NCBI GenBank assembly: GCA_025454925.1
Contig: JALONM010000038.1
Location: forward strand, 1 to 41,508
Source: Cytophagaceae bacterium
GTDB taxonomy: Bacteria > Bacteroidota > Bacteroidia > Cytophagales > Cytophagaceae
Direction: 5' to 3'
DNA: 41,508 nucleotides
Positions 26,202 to 34,442 of the stretch are shown in pieces. Within the stretch, counting starts at the first letter, position 1, and every line of letters begins with the position of its first letter. The position numbers and the translations under genes are program-made. Below the pieces are notes generated by a model, which was given only the letters and a program-made list of their open reading frames with translations, ran no database searches and had not been told where the DNA came from.

Positions 26202-26927
26202 ATGGCAGTAGTAGTTCCTTATAAAGACCAGCAAGAAGGTAAAAAGAAACAAATCTCACAGATGTTTAACAGCATCTCTGGCAAGTATGATTTACTTAAC
26301 CGTGTACTGAGTTTAGGCATCGACAAATCTTGGCGGCGCGCGGCCATACGGGAAGTGTCAAAAGAAAAACCACAACTGATATTGGATGTTGCCACAGGGA
26401 CCGCTGATCTTGCCATTGCTGCCATGAAAGCCACTCCCAAAAAAGTGATAGGCGTAGACATCTCCGATCAAATGCTGGAAATCGGAAGAAAAAAAATCAC
26501 GAAACTCGGCCTGGATGAGAAAATCGAGTTATTGAGCGGAGATTCAGAACAACTGCAATTTCCGGATAATAATTTTGATGCAGTCATCGTTTCTTTTGGG
26601 GTAAGAAACTTCGAAAACCTTGAGAAGGGATTGAGCGAAATAAACAGGGTTTTAAAACCAGGGGGCAAGTTGGTGGTATTGGAGTTCTCAAAACCAGAGA
26701 AATTTCCATTCAAACAAATTTACCAATTCTATTTTCGATTTATACTTCCTATTGTTGGAAGATTGGTTTCCAAAGATGGAGCCGCTTATACTTACCTCCC
26801 CGAGTCGGTAAATAGTTTCCCTTACGGAAAAGCATTTACGGACATCATGGTGAAACTAGGGTATCAACGTGTACAATGCAACGAATTAACTTTTGGCGTA
26901 AGCTCCCTTTACGTGGGCTACAAATAG
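26202..26927 (+). CDS. ubiE: Demethylmenaquinone methyltransferase
   Basis: A 241-residue UbiE/MenG. It methylates demethylmenaquinone with SAM in the last step of menaquinone synthesis. Visible motifs: MFNSISGKYDLLNRVLSLGID, the SAM site LDVATGTADLA, VIGVDISDQMLEIGR, DAVIVSFGVRNFEN and PGGKLVVLEFSKP. The length is usual for the family. A TACTTTTG promoter box sits immediately upstream. The porT reading frame overlaps its last 52 bases, so the two are co-transcribed. Confidence 0.96.
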   Translation: MAVVVPYKDQQEGKKKQISQMFNSISGKYDLLNRVLSLGIDKSWRRAAIREVSKEKPQLILDVATGTADLAIAAMKATPKKVIGVDISDQMLEIGRKKITKLGLDEKIELLSGDSEQLQFPDNNFDAVIVSFGVRNFENLEKGLSEINRVLKPGGKLVVLEFSKPEKFPFKQIYQFYFRFILPIVGRLVSKDGAAYTYLPESVNSFPYGKAFTDIMVKLGYQRVQCNELTFGVSSLYVGYK

Positions 26928-27589
26928 CACTTATCGTCTTTCTTACTTCCAGCGATGCCTTTGGGCAGTATACCTGGGATGTAAATCTTCCTCATTACGA
27001 TGAAAGAAAAATGCACTATGGATTCACCTTAGGGCTTAATTCTACTCGTTATCGGGCAAAGCTTTCTGATGTTTATTTCAGTGATTCCTTGAAACAGGTG
27101 AAAACCCTCGGTAACGGTGGATTTTCTTTAGGTTTCATTGGAAACTTCCGTTTAGGCGAATTTTATGATTTACGGACACTTATCACGGTATCCTTTTACC
27201 AACGGCAGGTAAACTACGTATTCCAGTCCAATCGCAGCAACTTGCAAGCCGCAGAAGCGGTGTTTATTGAATTTCCTATCCTGTTCAAATACAAAAGTAT
27301 GCGGCGTAAAAATCATCGCATGTATGTACTAGGAGGCCTGAAGCCAGGTATTGAAGCCGGTGCCAAGAAAAGAGAAAAGAAAAATTCTGAACTACGAACC
27401 AACAACTTAGATTTATGCCTGGACTATGGATTAGGAATTGACTTGTATTTTAAATATTTCAAATTCTCCCCGGAACTTCGCTTTTCGCATGGGTTCATAA
27501 ATCTACTCAACAAAGATCCTAACCTATATAGCGAAAGCCTTCTAAAACTCACCACTCATACGGTTTCACTGTATTTGCACTTCCAATAA
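26876..27589 (+). CDS. porT: PorT-family outer-membrane protein (T9SS)
   Basis: A 237-residue beta-barrel-type protein with a signal peptide (LQIALIVFLTSSDAFGQ), an HYGFTLGLNSTRYRAKL segment and alternating hydrophobic strands to an aromatic C-terminus (VSLYLHFQ). This fits PorT, a core type IX secretion protein of the outer membrane. The only usable start is the ATG at 26876, inside the 3' end of ubiE (52-base overlap, different frame). The ubiE-porT order is one I recall from other Bacteroidota. A strong hairpin follows at 27601. Confidence 0.82.
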   Translation: MQRINFWRKLPLRGLQIALIVFLTSSDAFGQYTWDVNLPHYDERKMHYGFTLGLNSTRYRAKLSDVYFSDSLKQVKTLGNGGFSLGFIGNFRLGEFYDLRTLITVSFYQRQVNYVFQSNRSNLQAAEAVFIEFPILFKYKSMRRKNHRMYVLGGLKPGIEAGAKKREKKNSELRTNNLDLCLDYGLGIDLYFKYFKFSPELRFSHGFINLLNKDPNLYSESLLKLTTHTVSLYLHFQ

Positions 27590-27600
27590 AGGATCGTTCT

Positions 27601-27653
27601 TAAAAGTATTCGGCCCCTATTTCTACACGTAGAATAGGGGCCGAATACTTTTA
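27601..27653. terminator. Long hairpin after porT
   Basis: TAAAAGTATTCGGCCCCTAT (27601-27620) pairs perfectly with 27634-27653. The pairing continues inward (TTCTAC/GTAGAA) with a single bulged T and a loop of only two bases. It starts 11 bases after the porT stop; the A- and T-rich outer ends allow it to terminate from either side. Confidence 0.8.
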
Positions 27654-27721
27654 AAGGTATGAGAAACTCATCTCTGGTAAAATGGCCCTTCGTTCTGGTT
27701 TGCTTCCACTCCCCAATAGAA

Positions 27722-27897
27722 CACCGGCATTTCTCCATAGAATGACAAGGCACGATGGAGAATTTCAGGGATCGTAGATCCATGGCCGGTAATACCGAAA
27801 CAAAAAATCATGGATACCCAAAAAATCTCTTACAATACAATAGACTCTGAAACACTTGATTTTATTAGTCGCTTTCAATAGAATCATTTCCATTAAA
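27722..27897 (+). repeat. S repeat, diverged full-length copy (C)
   Basis: The copy runs from ACACCGGCATTTCTCCATAG through GGGATCGTAGATCCATGGCC and GGTAATACCGA to CTTGATTTTATTAGTCG and TTTCAATAGAATCATTTCC. It aligns along its whole length with the copy at 30969-31146 in the same orientation, with many substitutions. The terminal hairpin is partly degraded. Confidence 0.65.
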
Positions 27898-28026
27898 AAA
27901 ACGGGTCTAATAATACATAACCAAGAACGTTAATTCAAGCGATTAACCCGGGCGGTTCCGACCAAAGAATTGGATTATGAATACCTACAACAATTATTAA
28001 AATCACTATTGGGTACATTAGAAAAA
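27898..28026. other. Intergenic stretch before the OxyR-like gene
   Basis: No gene is supported. One plus-strand frame (from about 27930) stays open into the OxyR-like gene and reads LDYEYLQQLLKSLLGTLEKI, which looks protein-like but lacks an ATG and a second conserved feature. Confidence 0.3.
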
Positions 28027-28062
28027 ATTGATACTATTGATTACAAAATCAATAGTATCAAT
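28027..28062. promoter_or_regulatory. Perfect 36-nt palindrome directly before the OxyR-like start codon
   Basis: ATTGATACTATTGATT (28027-28042), spacer ACAA, then its exact complement AATCAATAGTATCAAT (28047-28062). It ends one base before the ATG at 28064. It contains CTAT/ATAG half-sites as in OxyR operators and an ATTGAT-N6-ATCAAT LysR-type dyad. It is a likely autoregulatory operator; as RNA it could also form a hairpin over the start. Confidence 0.7.
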
Positions 28063-28063
28063 A

Positions 28064-28993
28064 ATGACCCTGCAACAACTGGAATATATCATTGCGCTGG
28101 ATAACCACCGGAATTTTGTAAAAGCAGCCGAAAGCTGCTACGTTACGCAGCCTACGCTTACCATGCTGGTTCAAAAACTAGAAGAAGAAATCGGCATCAA
28201 ACTCTTTGACCGGAATACCAAACCTGTACAGCCTACTCCCGCAGGAATTGAAATCATAAAAAGAGCGCGAATAATCCTTAGGGAAGTAAACGAACTAAAA
28301 GCCTTTGTGCGAAACGAACAAGAACAATTGGAGGGATCTTTTACTCTGGGTGTTATTCCGACGCTGGCCCCTTATCTCATTCCTTTATTTATCAAGCAGT
28401 TTGTTAAAAGCTTTCCGGATACCCATCTGCAAATCAAAGAAATGCAAACGGAACAAATCAACGAAGGCTTGCTAAAAGGAACATTAGACCTGGGGCTGCT
28501 GGCAACACCTCTGGATATTCAATACCTGCGCGAAATCCCTTTGTTTCAAGAACCGCTTGTGCTCTACCTTCCCGAAAAGCACGAATTACAATCGCGAAAA
28601 GAAATCACTCAATCTCAACTGGATCTTAATGAAATGCTGATGCTGGAGGTTGGACACTGTCTGCGGGAACAAACCCTGTCTATTTGCAGTGCAAAAAAGA
28701 AAGCTCGTAACAACGGATTTGAATACGAAGTAGGCTCACTCGAAACAATCAAAGAGCTGGTAAAACAAGGCATTGGATATTCGCTGGTACCAGAACTTTC
28801 CATTCTCAAAGAAACCAATGCCAAACATTTAAAACGACTTAAGAGTCCGGAGCCAGCCAGAGAAATAAGTTTGGTGGTACATCAGAATTTTACCAGAGAA
28901 GTACTGATTGAAAAACTACATGCCTGTATACTTCAATCTGTACCCAAGCAATTCAAACAATCCATCAAAACCAAAAAAATCCGTTGGCGATAA
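28064..28993 (+). CDS. oxyR: LysR-family regulator, OxyR-like
   Basis: A 309-residue LysR regulator. The N-terminal winged helix-turn-helix is clear (LQQLEYIIALDNHRNFVKAA, CYVTQPTLTMLVQKLE, GIKLFDRN). The effector domain contains LMLEVGHCLREQTLSIC: two Cys nine residues apart in the same context as Cys199/Cys208 of E. coli OxyR, which form the redox disulfide. It should thus activate peroxide-stress genes. The frame extends to 28028, but the ATG at 28064 begins at the usual family start and lies just after the palindrome. No catalase or peroxidase gene is adjacent. Confidence 0.88.
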   Translation: MTLQQLEYIIALDNHRNFVKAAESCYVTQPTLTMLVQKLEEEIGIKLFDRNTKPVQPTPAGIEIIKRARIILREVNELKAFVRNEQEQLEGSFTLGVIPTLAPYLIPLFIKQFVKSFPDTHLQIKEMQTEQINEGLLKGTLDLGLLATPLDIQYLREIPLFQEPLVLYLPEKHELQSRKEITQSQLDLNEMLMLEVGHCLREQTLSICSAKKKARNNGFEYEVGSLETIKELVKQGIGYSLVPELSILKETNAKHLKRLKSPEPAREISLVVHQNFTREVLIEKLHACILQSVPKQFKQSIKTKKIRWR

Positions 28994-29045
28994 ACGAACA
29001 ATGAATGGAACATCGTAACCTACTGCGTTGACCACCACCACGACA

Positions 29046-30731
29046 CTAGTACCTGCGCATCATTCTTTTTTCTACTTTTCCGGAAGAAAAGTAGAACAGA
29101 TACATTTCTCCGTCCTGCCATTCCTCTTCGGAACGCAAGCGCCCAAGCAAGTCATAACAACGATATACTTTATCCTCCGCTTTTTCTTCAGCCATGATAT
29201 CTTCCGCAAGCATCATTTCTCCCACCGATAACGATTCGTAGCGGGAACGCCCCAACCAAAGTGCTGGAAGAGAAGCATGGTGTGCTATTCCTGCATGCAA
29301 TGCGTGCAGAGAGGGTAGTAAAAACCACGATTTATCTTCAGACGTTTCTTGTATGGAAAATCTCAAATCGGTGGGAGACTCTGATTGAATTTTCCAGAAT
29401 CGATCCATCCAAAAATCATGTACATCGGGCATAACCGTCTGTAAATCTTCCACCGAATTTACATTAAGAGGATCTGTAGCAAAAGAATGAAAACCTAGCG
29501 TGGCGGTATTATCACCTTGCCACTGCACCTTCAAGGGAGCAAAAGAAGAGGGATCGTTGTAATCACCGAAACGAATTTCATAGGTATGAAGAGGTGCTAC
29601 AGAACGAAAAAAACGGCATTGATGATCGGTTTGTTCATCCACCAGGTAAGAGTTTCCCCAATACTGCAGAGCGTCTTCCCGTGTATTCATCAGATGTAGG
29701 TGTCCGTCTTCCAGTACCAGAGAAGCATAACGGAGTATCGCGGAATGATTGACCTGCAAAACACCCTGCAGGTGGCAGGTTCCTCGACACTCTACATTCC
29801 ACCAATATTGAGGACGCGACAATACAAGCTTGCTGCTTTCAAAAATCAACGTACGATTGCTGGCCAAGGCCCCGGCTGTATCTACCAGTACCGTTCCATG
29901 CAGGAACGCATCCCCTAGCACCATCAATCCTTTCGCCCCTCCTTGTGCATGATTGGCCAGATGCAATGCAGAACCTTCCTCTACCGTGAGATTGCCGGCA
30001 ATCTCAATGAGCGCCGGAGTTTCTACCCGTATGGTAACACCCGACTGCCCGGCTACTCCAACGTGAAGATTTCCTTTGATGCGTGGAGCCTGGAGAGTCC
30101 ATCCGGAAAACACGGAAGCAGCCGAATGAGCTACCCATGGCTGCGAACGTGTCGTTCCAAACACCAGATTACCATAATACATACCCGCCGTGGTAAACGC
30201 AGGCTGATCGTTACCCGTGCGCAGCAGGTACCAGGTAGAGGTAGAAGGAATGGTAGCAATACCTCCCCAATAATGTTCTTTCCAGGACAACGCGGATGTA
30301 CTGCGCGTACGCACAATAGTGGCTAAAGGCCCCAAGCGCCACGAACTGCCTTGCTCCCACGAAGCGGCCAAACCGACATGATCTTCAAATCGCCCCTGCA
30401 CATCCAGGTCTACCCCTGGACCGTTGCGTATGTCCCACCGGATCGGAAGATCCGATGAATACAGCGTTGCACCTTCTTCCACCAATACCTCATCCATGCA
30501 ACACATTACATCGTACATCACACGTGTACCTCCCGCGATAACAATGTGTTCGGCACGACAATCAGGAGAACTGATTGCTGGCTCCCAGGGTCCATCTTGG
30601 GTCTCTGCGCAAACCCAGGAAGAAGGAGCACTCCAAAGACCCGAAACCAGGCTTCGGTAATGCAAACTAGTACACGAAAGGCAATAAAGACACAGGCTTC
30701 CTTGCCAGAGAAAGCAAAAAAAACACTTCAT
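29046..30731 (-). CDS. Secreted cell-surface protein, possible T9SS cargo
   Basis: A 561-residue protein with a hydrophobic, Cys-rich N-terminus (CFFCFLWQGSLCLYCLSC) that looks like a signal peptide. The beginning of the mature part (SGLWSAPSSWVCAETQDGPW) has the G.W..pssW pattern common in Bacteroidota surface proteins. The middle is rich in beta strands and small-residue repeats (VEEGSALHL, VLGDAFLHGTVLVDTAGAL), suggesting a beta-helix. The C-terminus (YDLLGRLRSEEEWQDGEMYL) resembles a degenerate type-A T9SS sorting domain. Higher GC than its neighbours. Function unknown. A 45-residue lipoprotein gene lies 10 bases upstream and may share its transcript. Confidence 0.72.
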   Translation of the reverse strand: MKCFFCFLWQGSLCLYCLSCTSLHYRSLVSGLWSAPSSWVCAETQDGPWEPAISSPDCRAEHIVIAGGTRVMYDVMCCMDEVLVEEGATLYSSDLPIRWDIRNGPGVDLDVQGRFEDHVGLAASWEQGSSWRLGPLATIVRTRSTSALSWKEHYWGGIATIPSTSTWYLLRTGNDQPAFTTAGMYYGNLVFGTTRSQPWVAHSAASVFSGWTLQAPRIKGNLHVGVAGQSGVTIRVETPALIEIAGNLTVEEGSALHLANHAQGGAKGLMVLGDAFLHGTVLVDTAGALASNRTLIFESSKLVLSRPQYWWNVECRGTCHLQGVLQVNHSAILRYASLVLEDGHLHLMNTREDALQYWGNSYLVDEQTDHQCRFFRSVAPLHTYEIRFGDYNDPSSFAPLKVQWQGDNTATLGFHSFATDPLNVNSVEDLQTVMPDVHDFWMDRFWKIQSESPTDLRFSIQETSEDKSWFLLPSLHALHAGIAHHASLPALWLGRSRYESLSVGEMMLAEDIMAEEKAEDKVYRCYDLLGRLRSEEEWQDGEMYLFYFSSGKVEKRMMRRY

Positions 30732-30741
30732 ACACGTTTAC

Positions 30742-30879
30742 TTAGTAGATGCCCCGTTTTTTCAGGGCTTTGTGCTGCTGCTTGTCGTGCTTCATATCGT
30801 GGTGATACTGTTGTTTATTCGCCAACTTCGGACCGCAGGCACTCAGAGAGAAGACTAGAAGTAAAATGAAACGTTTCAT
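30742..30879 (-). CDS. Very small lipoprotein (45 residues)
   Basis: ATG at 30879, TAA at 30742-30744. The peptide begins MKRFILLLVFSLSACGPK, a textbook lipoprotein signal with SAC at the lipobox. The mature ~30 residues are His/Lys/Gln-rich (HHDMKHDKQQHKALKKRG), very basic. It lies 10 bases before the surface protein gene on the same strand. Function unknown; the basic His-rich tail suggests a metal- or surface-binding role, which is speculation. Confidence 0.65.
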   Translation of the reverse strand: MKRFILLLVFSLSACGPKLANKQQYHHDMKHDKQQHKALKKRGIY

Positions 30880-30968
30880 ACCCAGGGCAAGATTACCGCT
30901 GAACAAAATTACAAAAAGAAGAGGAAATTATGTTACAATGATAGTTGCCGGTAGTTACCAAACAAACT

Positions 30969-31146
30969 AAACCGGCTTTTCTCAATAGAAGTGAAGGGTT
31001 GAGAAAGCTCATGAATCGTAGATCCATGGCCGGTAATCCCGACATAGAAAATCATGGGCTTCGAAAAAAAATCTTGGTTTCGATTCTTTTTGAAGCCCTT
31101 GATTTTAGTTGACGTTTCTGCATAGAAGAATTTTTATGGAGAAATT
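30969..31146 (+). repeat. S repeat, near-complete copy (D)
   Basis: The copy runs from AAACCGGCTTTTCTCAATAG through ATCGTAGATCCATGGCCGG and TAATCCCGACATAGAAAATC to TGAAGCCCTTGATTTTAGTT and CATAGAAGAATTTTTATGGA. It is the inverse complement of copy B at 4131-4312, with some drift in the terminal hairpin and around 31005-31015. Confidence 0.75.
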
Positions 31147-31170
31147 CCATTTAAATACATGACTGGTATT

Positions 31171-31277
31171 GCGTGAGGGATAGAGTGTAAAGCCATGGCG
31201 CCATAGGCGGCATGGCTTGCAGCGATAGCCCGGCCCAAGTGGAATGGCGCCTCAGGCGCCACCACGCGGGACACGCC
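31171..31277 (+). repeat. R repeat, GC-rich structured intergenic element (copy 2)
   Basis: A 107-bp copy of the element at 3980-4094, in the same orientation: GCGTGAGGGATAGAG start, an inner palindrome GGCGCCTCAGGCGCC, core AGCGATAGCCCGGCCCAAGT and a GGGACACGCC end. The flanks are conserved better than the middle, and inner stems change in both arms between copies. It lies 24 bases beyond the hairpin end of S copy D. Confidence 0.7.
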
Positions 31278-31509
31278 CAACATAAAATATGGAGTTCAAA
31301 TACTAAATAATGGCAACGTAATGATTGGGAATTTAGCTACATACCCCAATAGCATCCACTTCTTGGATTTTGGGTTAAAACGATACAGAGGGAATAATTA
31401 AGACTTACAGAAAAGAATTATTTATCCTCTGCATTGAAAGAGGAAGTCTTGGAAAATTCACCCCATAAACATGCGAGGAAAACAAAACTCAATCCAGTTT
31501 TCAGGGCCT
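31278..31509. other. Gene-free AT-rich stretch
   Basis: No reading frame, repeat or hairpin of note was found here. It lies downstream of the STAS-like gene (minus strand). Confidence 0.4.
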
Positions 31510-31902
31510 TCAGGCAGCTACCTTGTTGCGTTCGATCAAATCAAACATAGCCTCTTCGCTAAGGGCTACTTTAATTTTAAAGCCCGTAAGTAACCCCATT
31601 GTTTTGGCCGCAGTGAGGATGAGACGATTCTGGCTGATGATCCAGATATCGCCAATATTAGCTCTATGTTCTACCATGGTTCGCTGCCAGAGTTGGCGCG
31701 ATGCAGTATCGTAATTTTTCATGTGAGAACAATCGAAAATCAAATTGGCTTTATCTCCAGGCTTAAGACTCTGATTGAAATGTTCTTTCCAGTGCTGCAC
31801 TGCTTCGATGGCAGAAGCTTCCTCCAACATGGCTGGAAAAACAAACCATAACCATTTCTTTCCATACAAGGTTGCCAAATTGATCGATACCTGATGTTCC
31901 AT
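31510..31902 (-). CDS. STAS/SpoIIAA-like protein
   Basis: A 130-residue cytosolic protein. Pattern: a beta strand with charged start (VSINLATLYGKKWLWFVFPA), then LIFDCSHMKNYDTASRQLWQ and DIWIISQNRLILTAAKTMGL, which fits the STAS or SpoIIAA-like alpha/beta fold. In a canonical anti-anti-sigma STAS protein the phosphorylated Ser lies in the D-S-G loop; here the loop is DCSHMKNYDTAS, so phospho-control is uncertain. It is divergent from dinB. Function unknown. Confidence 0.6.
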   Translation of the reverse strand: MEHQVSINLATLYGKKWLWFVFPAMLEEASAIEAVQHWKEHFNQSLKPGDKANLIFDCSHMKNYDTASRQLWQRTMVEHRANIGDIWIISQNRLILTAAKTMGLLTGFKIKVALSEEAMFDLIERNKVAA

Positions 31903-32039
31903 AGATCCCTACGTTTTTATACTGAACCAATTACGTATTAATACTTAATAACCTAATTAACAAATAGTTACATCCTTTTACGAAAAAGAAAGATGGGTGT
32001 TACTTAAAAAAGTATCGATTATTACAAAATACAAAAAAC

Positions 32040-32079
32040 TAATATTATTAGTTTAAATCTAATTTAATTAGTAATATTA
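32040..32079. promoter_or_regulatory. AT-rich inverted repeat upstream of dinB
   Basis: TAATATTA occurs at both ends of a 40-base stretch with further matching (TAATATTATTAG and TTAGTAATATTA), about 36-75 bases before the dinB ATG. It may be an operator or an AT-rich promoter element; it is not a LexA box known to me. Confidence 0.35.
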
Positions 32080-32114
32080 ACTCCACAGCAGCCCTATAAA
32101 AGCACCAATAGTAT

Positions 32115-33260
32115 ATGGAAGAAAGGGCTATAGTACACCTCGATTTAGACTCATTTTTTGTTTCCGTAGAACGTCTTCGCAACAGTGCCTTGCTGCATAA
32201 GCCCATTATTGTAGGGGGAAGCGGAAAGCGTGGCGTTGTGGCCAGTTGTTCGTACGAAGCAAGGCAATTTGGCGTACGCTCTGCCATGCCGATACGTATG
32301 GCGTTGAAACTTTGTCCGGATGCCATTGTGATACGCGGAGACATGGAAGCCTATTCACGCTATTCGGAAATGGTTACGGAAATTATACGCGAAGCATCTC
32401 CTTTGTACGAAAAGACAAGCATCGACGAATTTTACATAGACATCAGCGGACTGGAAAAATATATTGGCTGTTATAAATGGTCTACCGAATTGCGCGGCAA
32501 AATTCGTCGCGAAACAGGTTTGCCTATTTCGTTTGGCTTAGCCGTTAACAAGCTTATCTCCAAGATAAGCACCAACGAAGCCAAGCCCAATGGCCAAATC
32601 ATGATCCCTCAAGGCACCGAACGCGCCTATATAGGTCCCATGAAAGTATCACGACTGCCTATGGTAGGCGAAAAAACGGCCGCAACCTTGCACATGATGG
32701 GCGTACGAACCATAGAAACATTGCGCAACATTCCCATGGTATACCTGCAAAGGGAATTCGGCGAAAACGGAAAACTGTTATGGGAACGAGCCAACGCCAT
32801 TGATCATTCGCCGGTAGAGCCTTATGAAGAACAAAAATCTCTTTCTACCGAACGTACATTTATGGAAGACACCACCGATGTACATTTTCTGAAATCAAAA
32901 CTAGTTGAAATGACCGAACGACTAGCATTTGAATTGCGCAGCATGCAACGCCTTACTTCCTGCATCACTGTCAAAATTCGATATGCCGATTTCAACACCT
33001 TTACTCGCCAGAGAAAAATAAGTTATACTGCCAACGACAGCACACTCATTCGCATAGCGAAAGAGTTATTCGATCAACTATACGAACGACGACAATTGAT
33101 ACGACTCATAGGAATACGATATAGCCATTTGGTAAACGGAAGTCCGCAGATAAATCTTTTCGAAGACACGGAAGAACTCGTGAATCTGTATCAGGCCATT
33201 GATAAAATAAAAAATAAATTCGGAAGCGAATACCTCAAAAGAGCCAAAGGACTAGAGTAA
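32115..33260 (+). CDS. dinB: DNA polymerase IV (Y family)
   Basis: A 381-residue Y-family translesion polymerase. Catalytic carboxylates are Asp10 (VHLDLDSFF) and Asp104/Glu105 (SIDEFYID). The steric-gate region is FFVSVE, and the fingers carry SYEARQFGVRSAMP. The thumb HhH segment (SRLPMVGEKTAATLHMMGV) and the little-finger domain with RTFMEDTTD are present. The usual SIDEAYLD is SIDEFYID here, with Phe in place of Ala. The length is normal. It is divergent from the STAS-like gene. Confidence 0.94.
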   Translation: MEERAIVHLDLDSFFVSVERLRNSALLHKPIIVGGSGKRGVVASCSYEARQFGVRSAMPIRMALKLCPDAIVIRGDMEAYSRYSEMVTEIIREASPLYEKTSIDEFYIDISGLEKYIGCYKWSTELRGKIRRETGLPISFGLAVNKLISKISTNEAKPNGQIMIPQGTERAYIGPMKVSRLPMVGEKTAATLHMMGVRTIETLRNIPMVYLQREFGENGKLLWERANAIDHSPVEPYEEQKSLSTERTFMEDTTDVHFLKSKLVEMTERLAFELRSMQRLTSCITVKIRYADFNTFTRQRKISYTANDSTLIRIAKELFDQLYERRQLIRLIGIRYSHLVNGSPQINLFEDTEELVNLYQAIDKIKNKFGSEYLKRAKGLE

Positions 33261-33350
33261 TACATTCCAGTCCTATAAAGAAACGACATCAACAGAGATT
33301 GTAAAATAGTATTCTCGTATCGGAGCAATGCTTAACATCATTCTCTTTGC

Positions 33351-34442
33351 TTGTACTTTTTTTTATCTTGCGGCTGTATAACCGTACGATATTTGCCACC
33401 GGGAAAATTTACATACCGCCTGCAGTTACAATGGACCAACGCCATTGGGGTTTTATCCTTTGGCATCTTGGTTCCCACCTTCTTTATTCCACTGGATCTT
33501 GGTTCCAAAGAACATTTATACTCTATTTTAGTGGCCACGGTAACCAGCTTTATTATTTGGGAAGGAAGTAAATTTATACAAGCACTCATTTTATTTTTAT
33601 ATCCCTGGGAGAAAAGTATCGTCAAACACCTAGCCTACGAAATTTCAGCTATTTTCTTCTTCTCTTCTGCCAGCCTTATCATAGGCATTCTCACGTATGG
33701 ATGGCTGGTATCTTCCGACTATATTACCCTGGGTGTAGTGCTCCAAAATATTTTTGTCTCGTTCCTTCTTGCCTTGCTTTTTATAGCCATTAACGAAGGT
33801 GCTTTTCTTTTTGGAAAATGGAAACTTTCACTCATCGAACAAGAAAAATTACGCCAGGAAAATCTGATTGCAAAAGTTGAAAGCCTAAAAAAACAACTGG
33901 ATCCTCATTTTCTGTTTAACAGCCTGAGTGTGCTAAGTGGACTCGTTTACAAAAATCCGGAACTTGCGGACAAATTCATCACTCGTCTTTCGCAGGTATA
34001 CCGATATGTGATTGAGCATAACGATGAGCGTACTGTACCCATGACTATGGAAATGAATTTTGTGGAAGCCTATTGCTTTTTGCTTAATGTTCGATTTTTC
34101 AATAAGATTTTATTGGTAGTTGAAACTATTCCGGCAAAGAAATTAATTCTTCCGATGTCGATACAACTGTTGGTAGAAAATGCAGTAAAACACAATCGGA
34201 TATCCGAAGATCATCCATTGCATTTACGTATTTATTTCGAAGAAGAATTTATTTGGGTAGAAAATGGTATCGCTGAAAAATCAGGACACAGCGAATCAAC
34301 AGGCATTGGACTTAAAAACCTGGAAACACGGTATTCCATTATGACCGGGAGGTCCATACGGATAGAACAAACAAAATCGCTCTTTCGAGTGGGATTACCG
34401 GGTATTAGTGCAGACGAACTCTATGAAAGTAGTACTCATTGA
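33351..34442 (+). CDS. LytS-type membrane histidine kinase
   Basis: About 363 residues. Four membrane segments (~30-50, 56-78, 95-117, 125-150) precede a cytosolic His_kinase domain. The phospho-acceptor His lies in KKQLDPHFLFNSLSVLSGL, and the GHKL-type N-box in LLVENAVKHN, with GIGLKNLETRY as the G box. It pairs with the overlapping LytTR response regulator gene. No good start exists: this frame begins only at TTG 33351 after a stop at 33333, whereas an ATG at 33329 is in another frame and the two are bridged by an eight-T run (33357-33364). The signal sensed is unknown. Confidence 0.85.
   Translation: MYFFLSCGCITVRYLPPGKFTYRLQLQWTNAIGVLSFGILVPTFFIPLDLGSKEHLYSILVATVTSFIIWEGSKFIQALILFLYPWEKSIVKHLAYEISAIFFFSSASLIIGILTYGWLVSSDYITLGVVLQNIFVSFLLALLFIAINEGAFLFGKWKLSLIEQEKLRQENLIAKVESLKKQLDPHFLFNSLSVLSGLVYKNPELADKFITRLSQVYRYVIEHNDERTVPMTMEMNFVEAYCFLLNVRFFNKILLVVETIPAKKLILPMSIQLLVENAVKHNRISEDHPLHLRIYFEEEFIWVENGIAEKSGHSESTGIGLKNLETRYSIMTGRSIRIEQTKSLFRVGLPGISADELYESSTH

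Noticed and set aside
29700-30869. Several plus-strand frames over the secreted protein
   Set aside because: The minus frame has a signal peptide, beta-rich core and sorting-like C-terminus; the plus frames do not.
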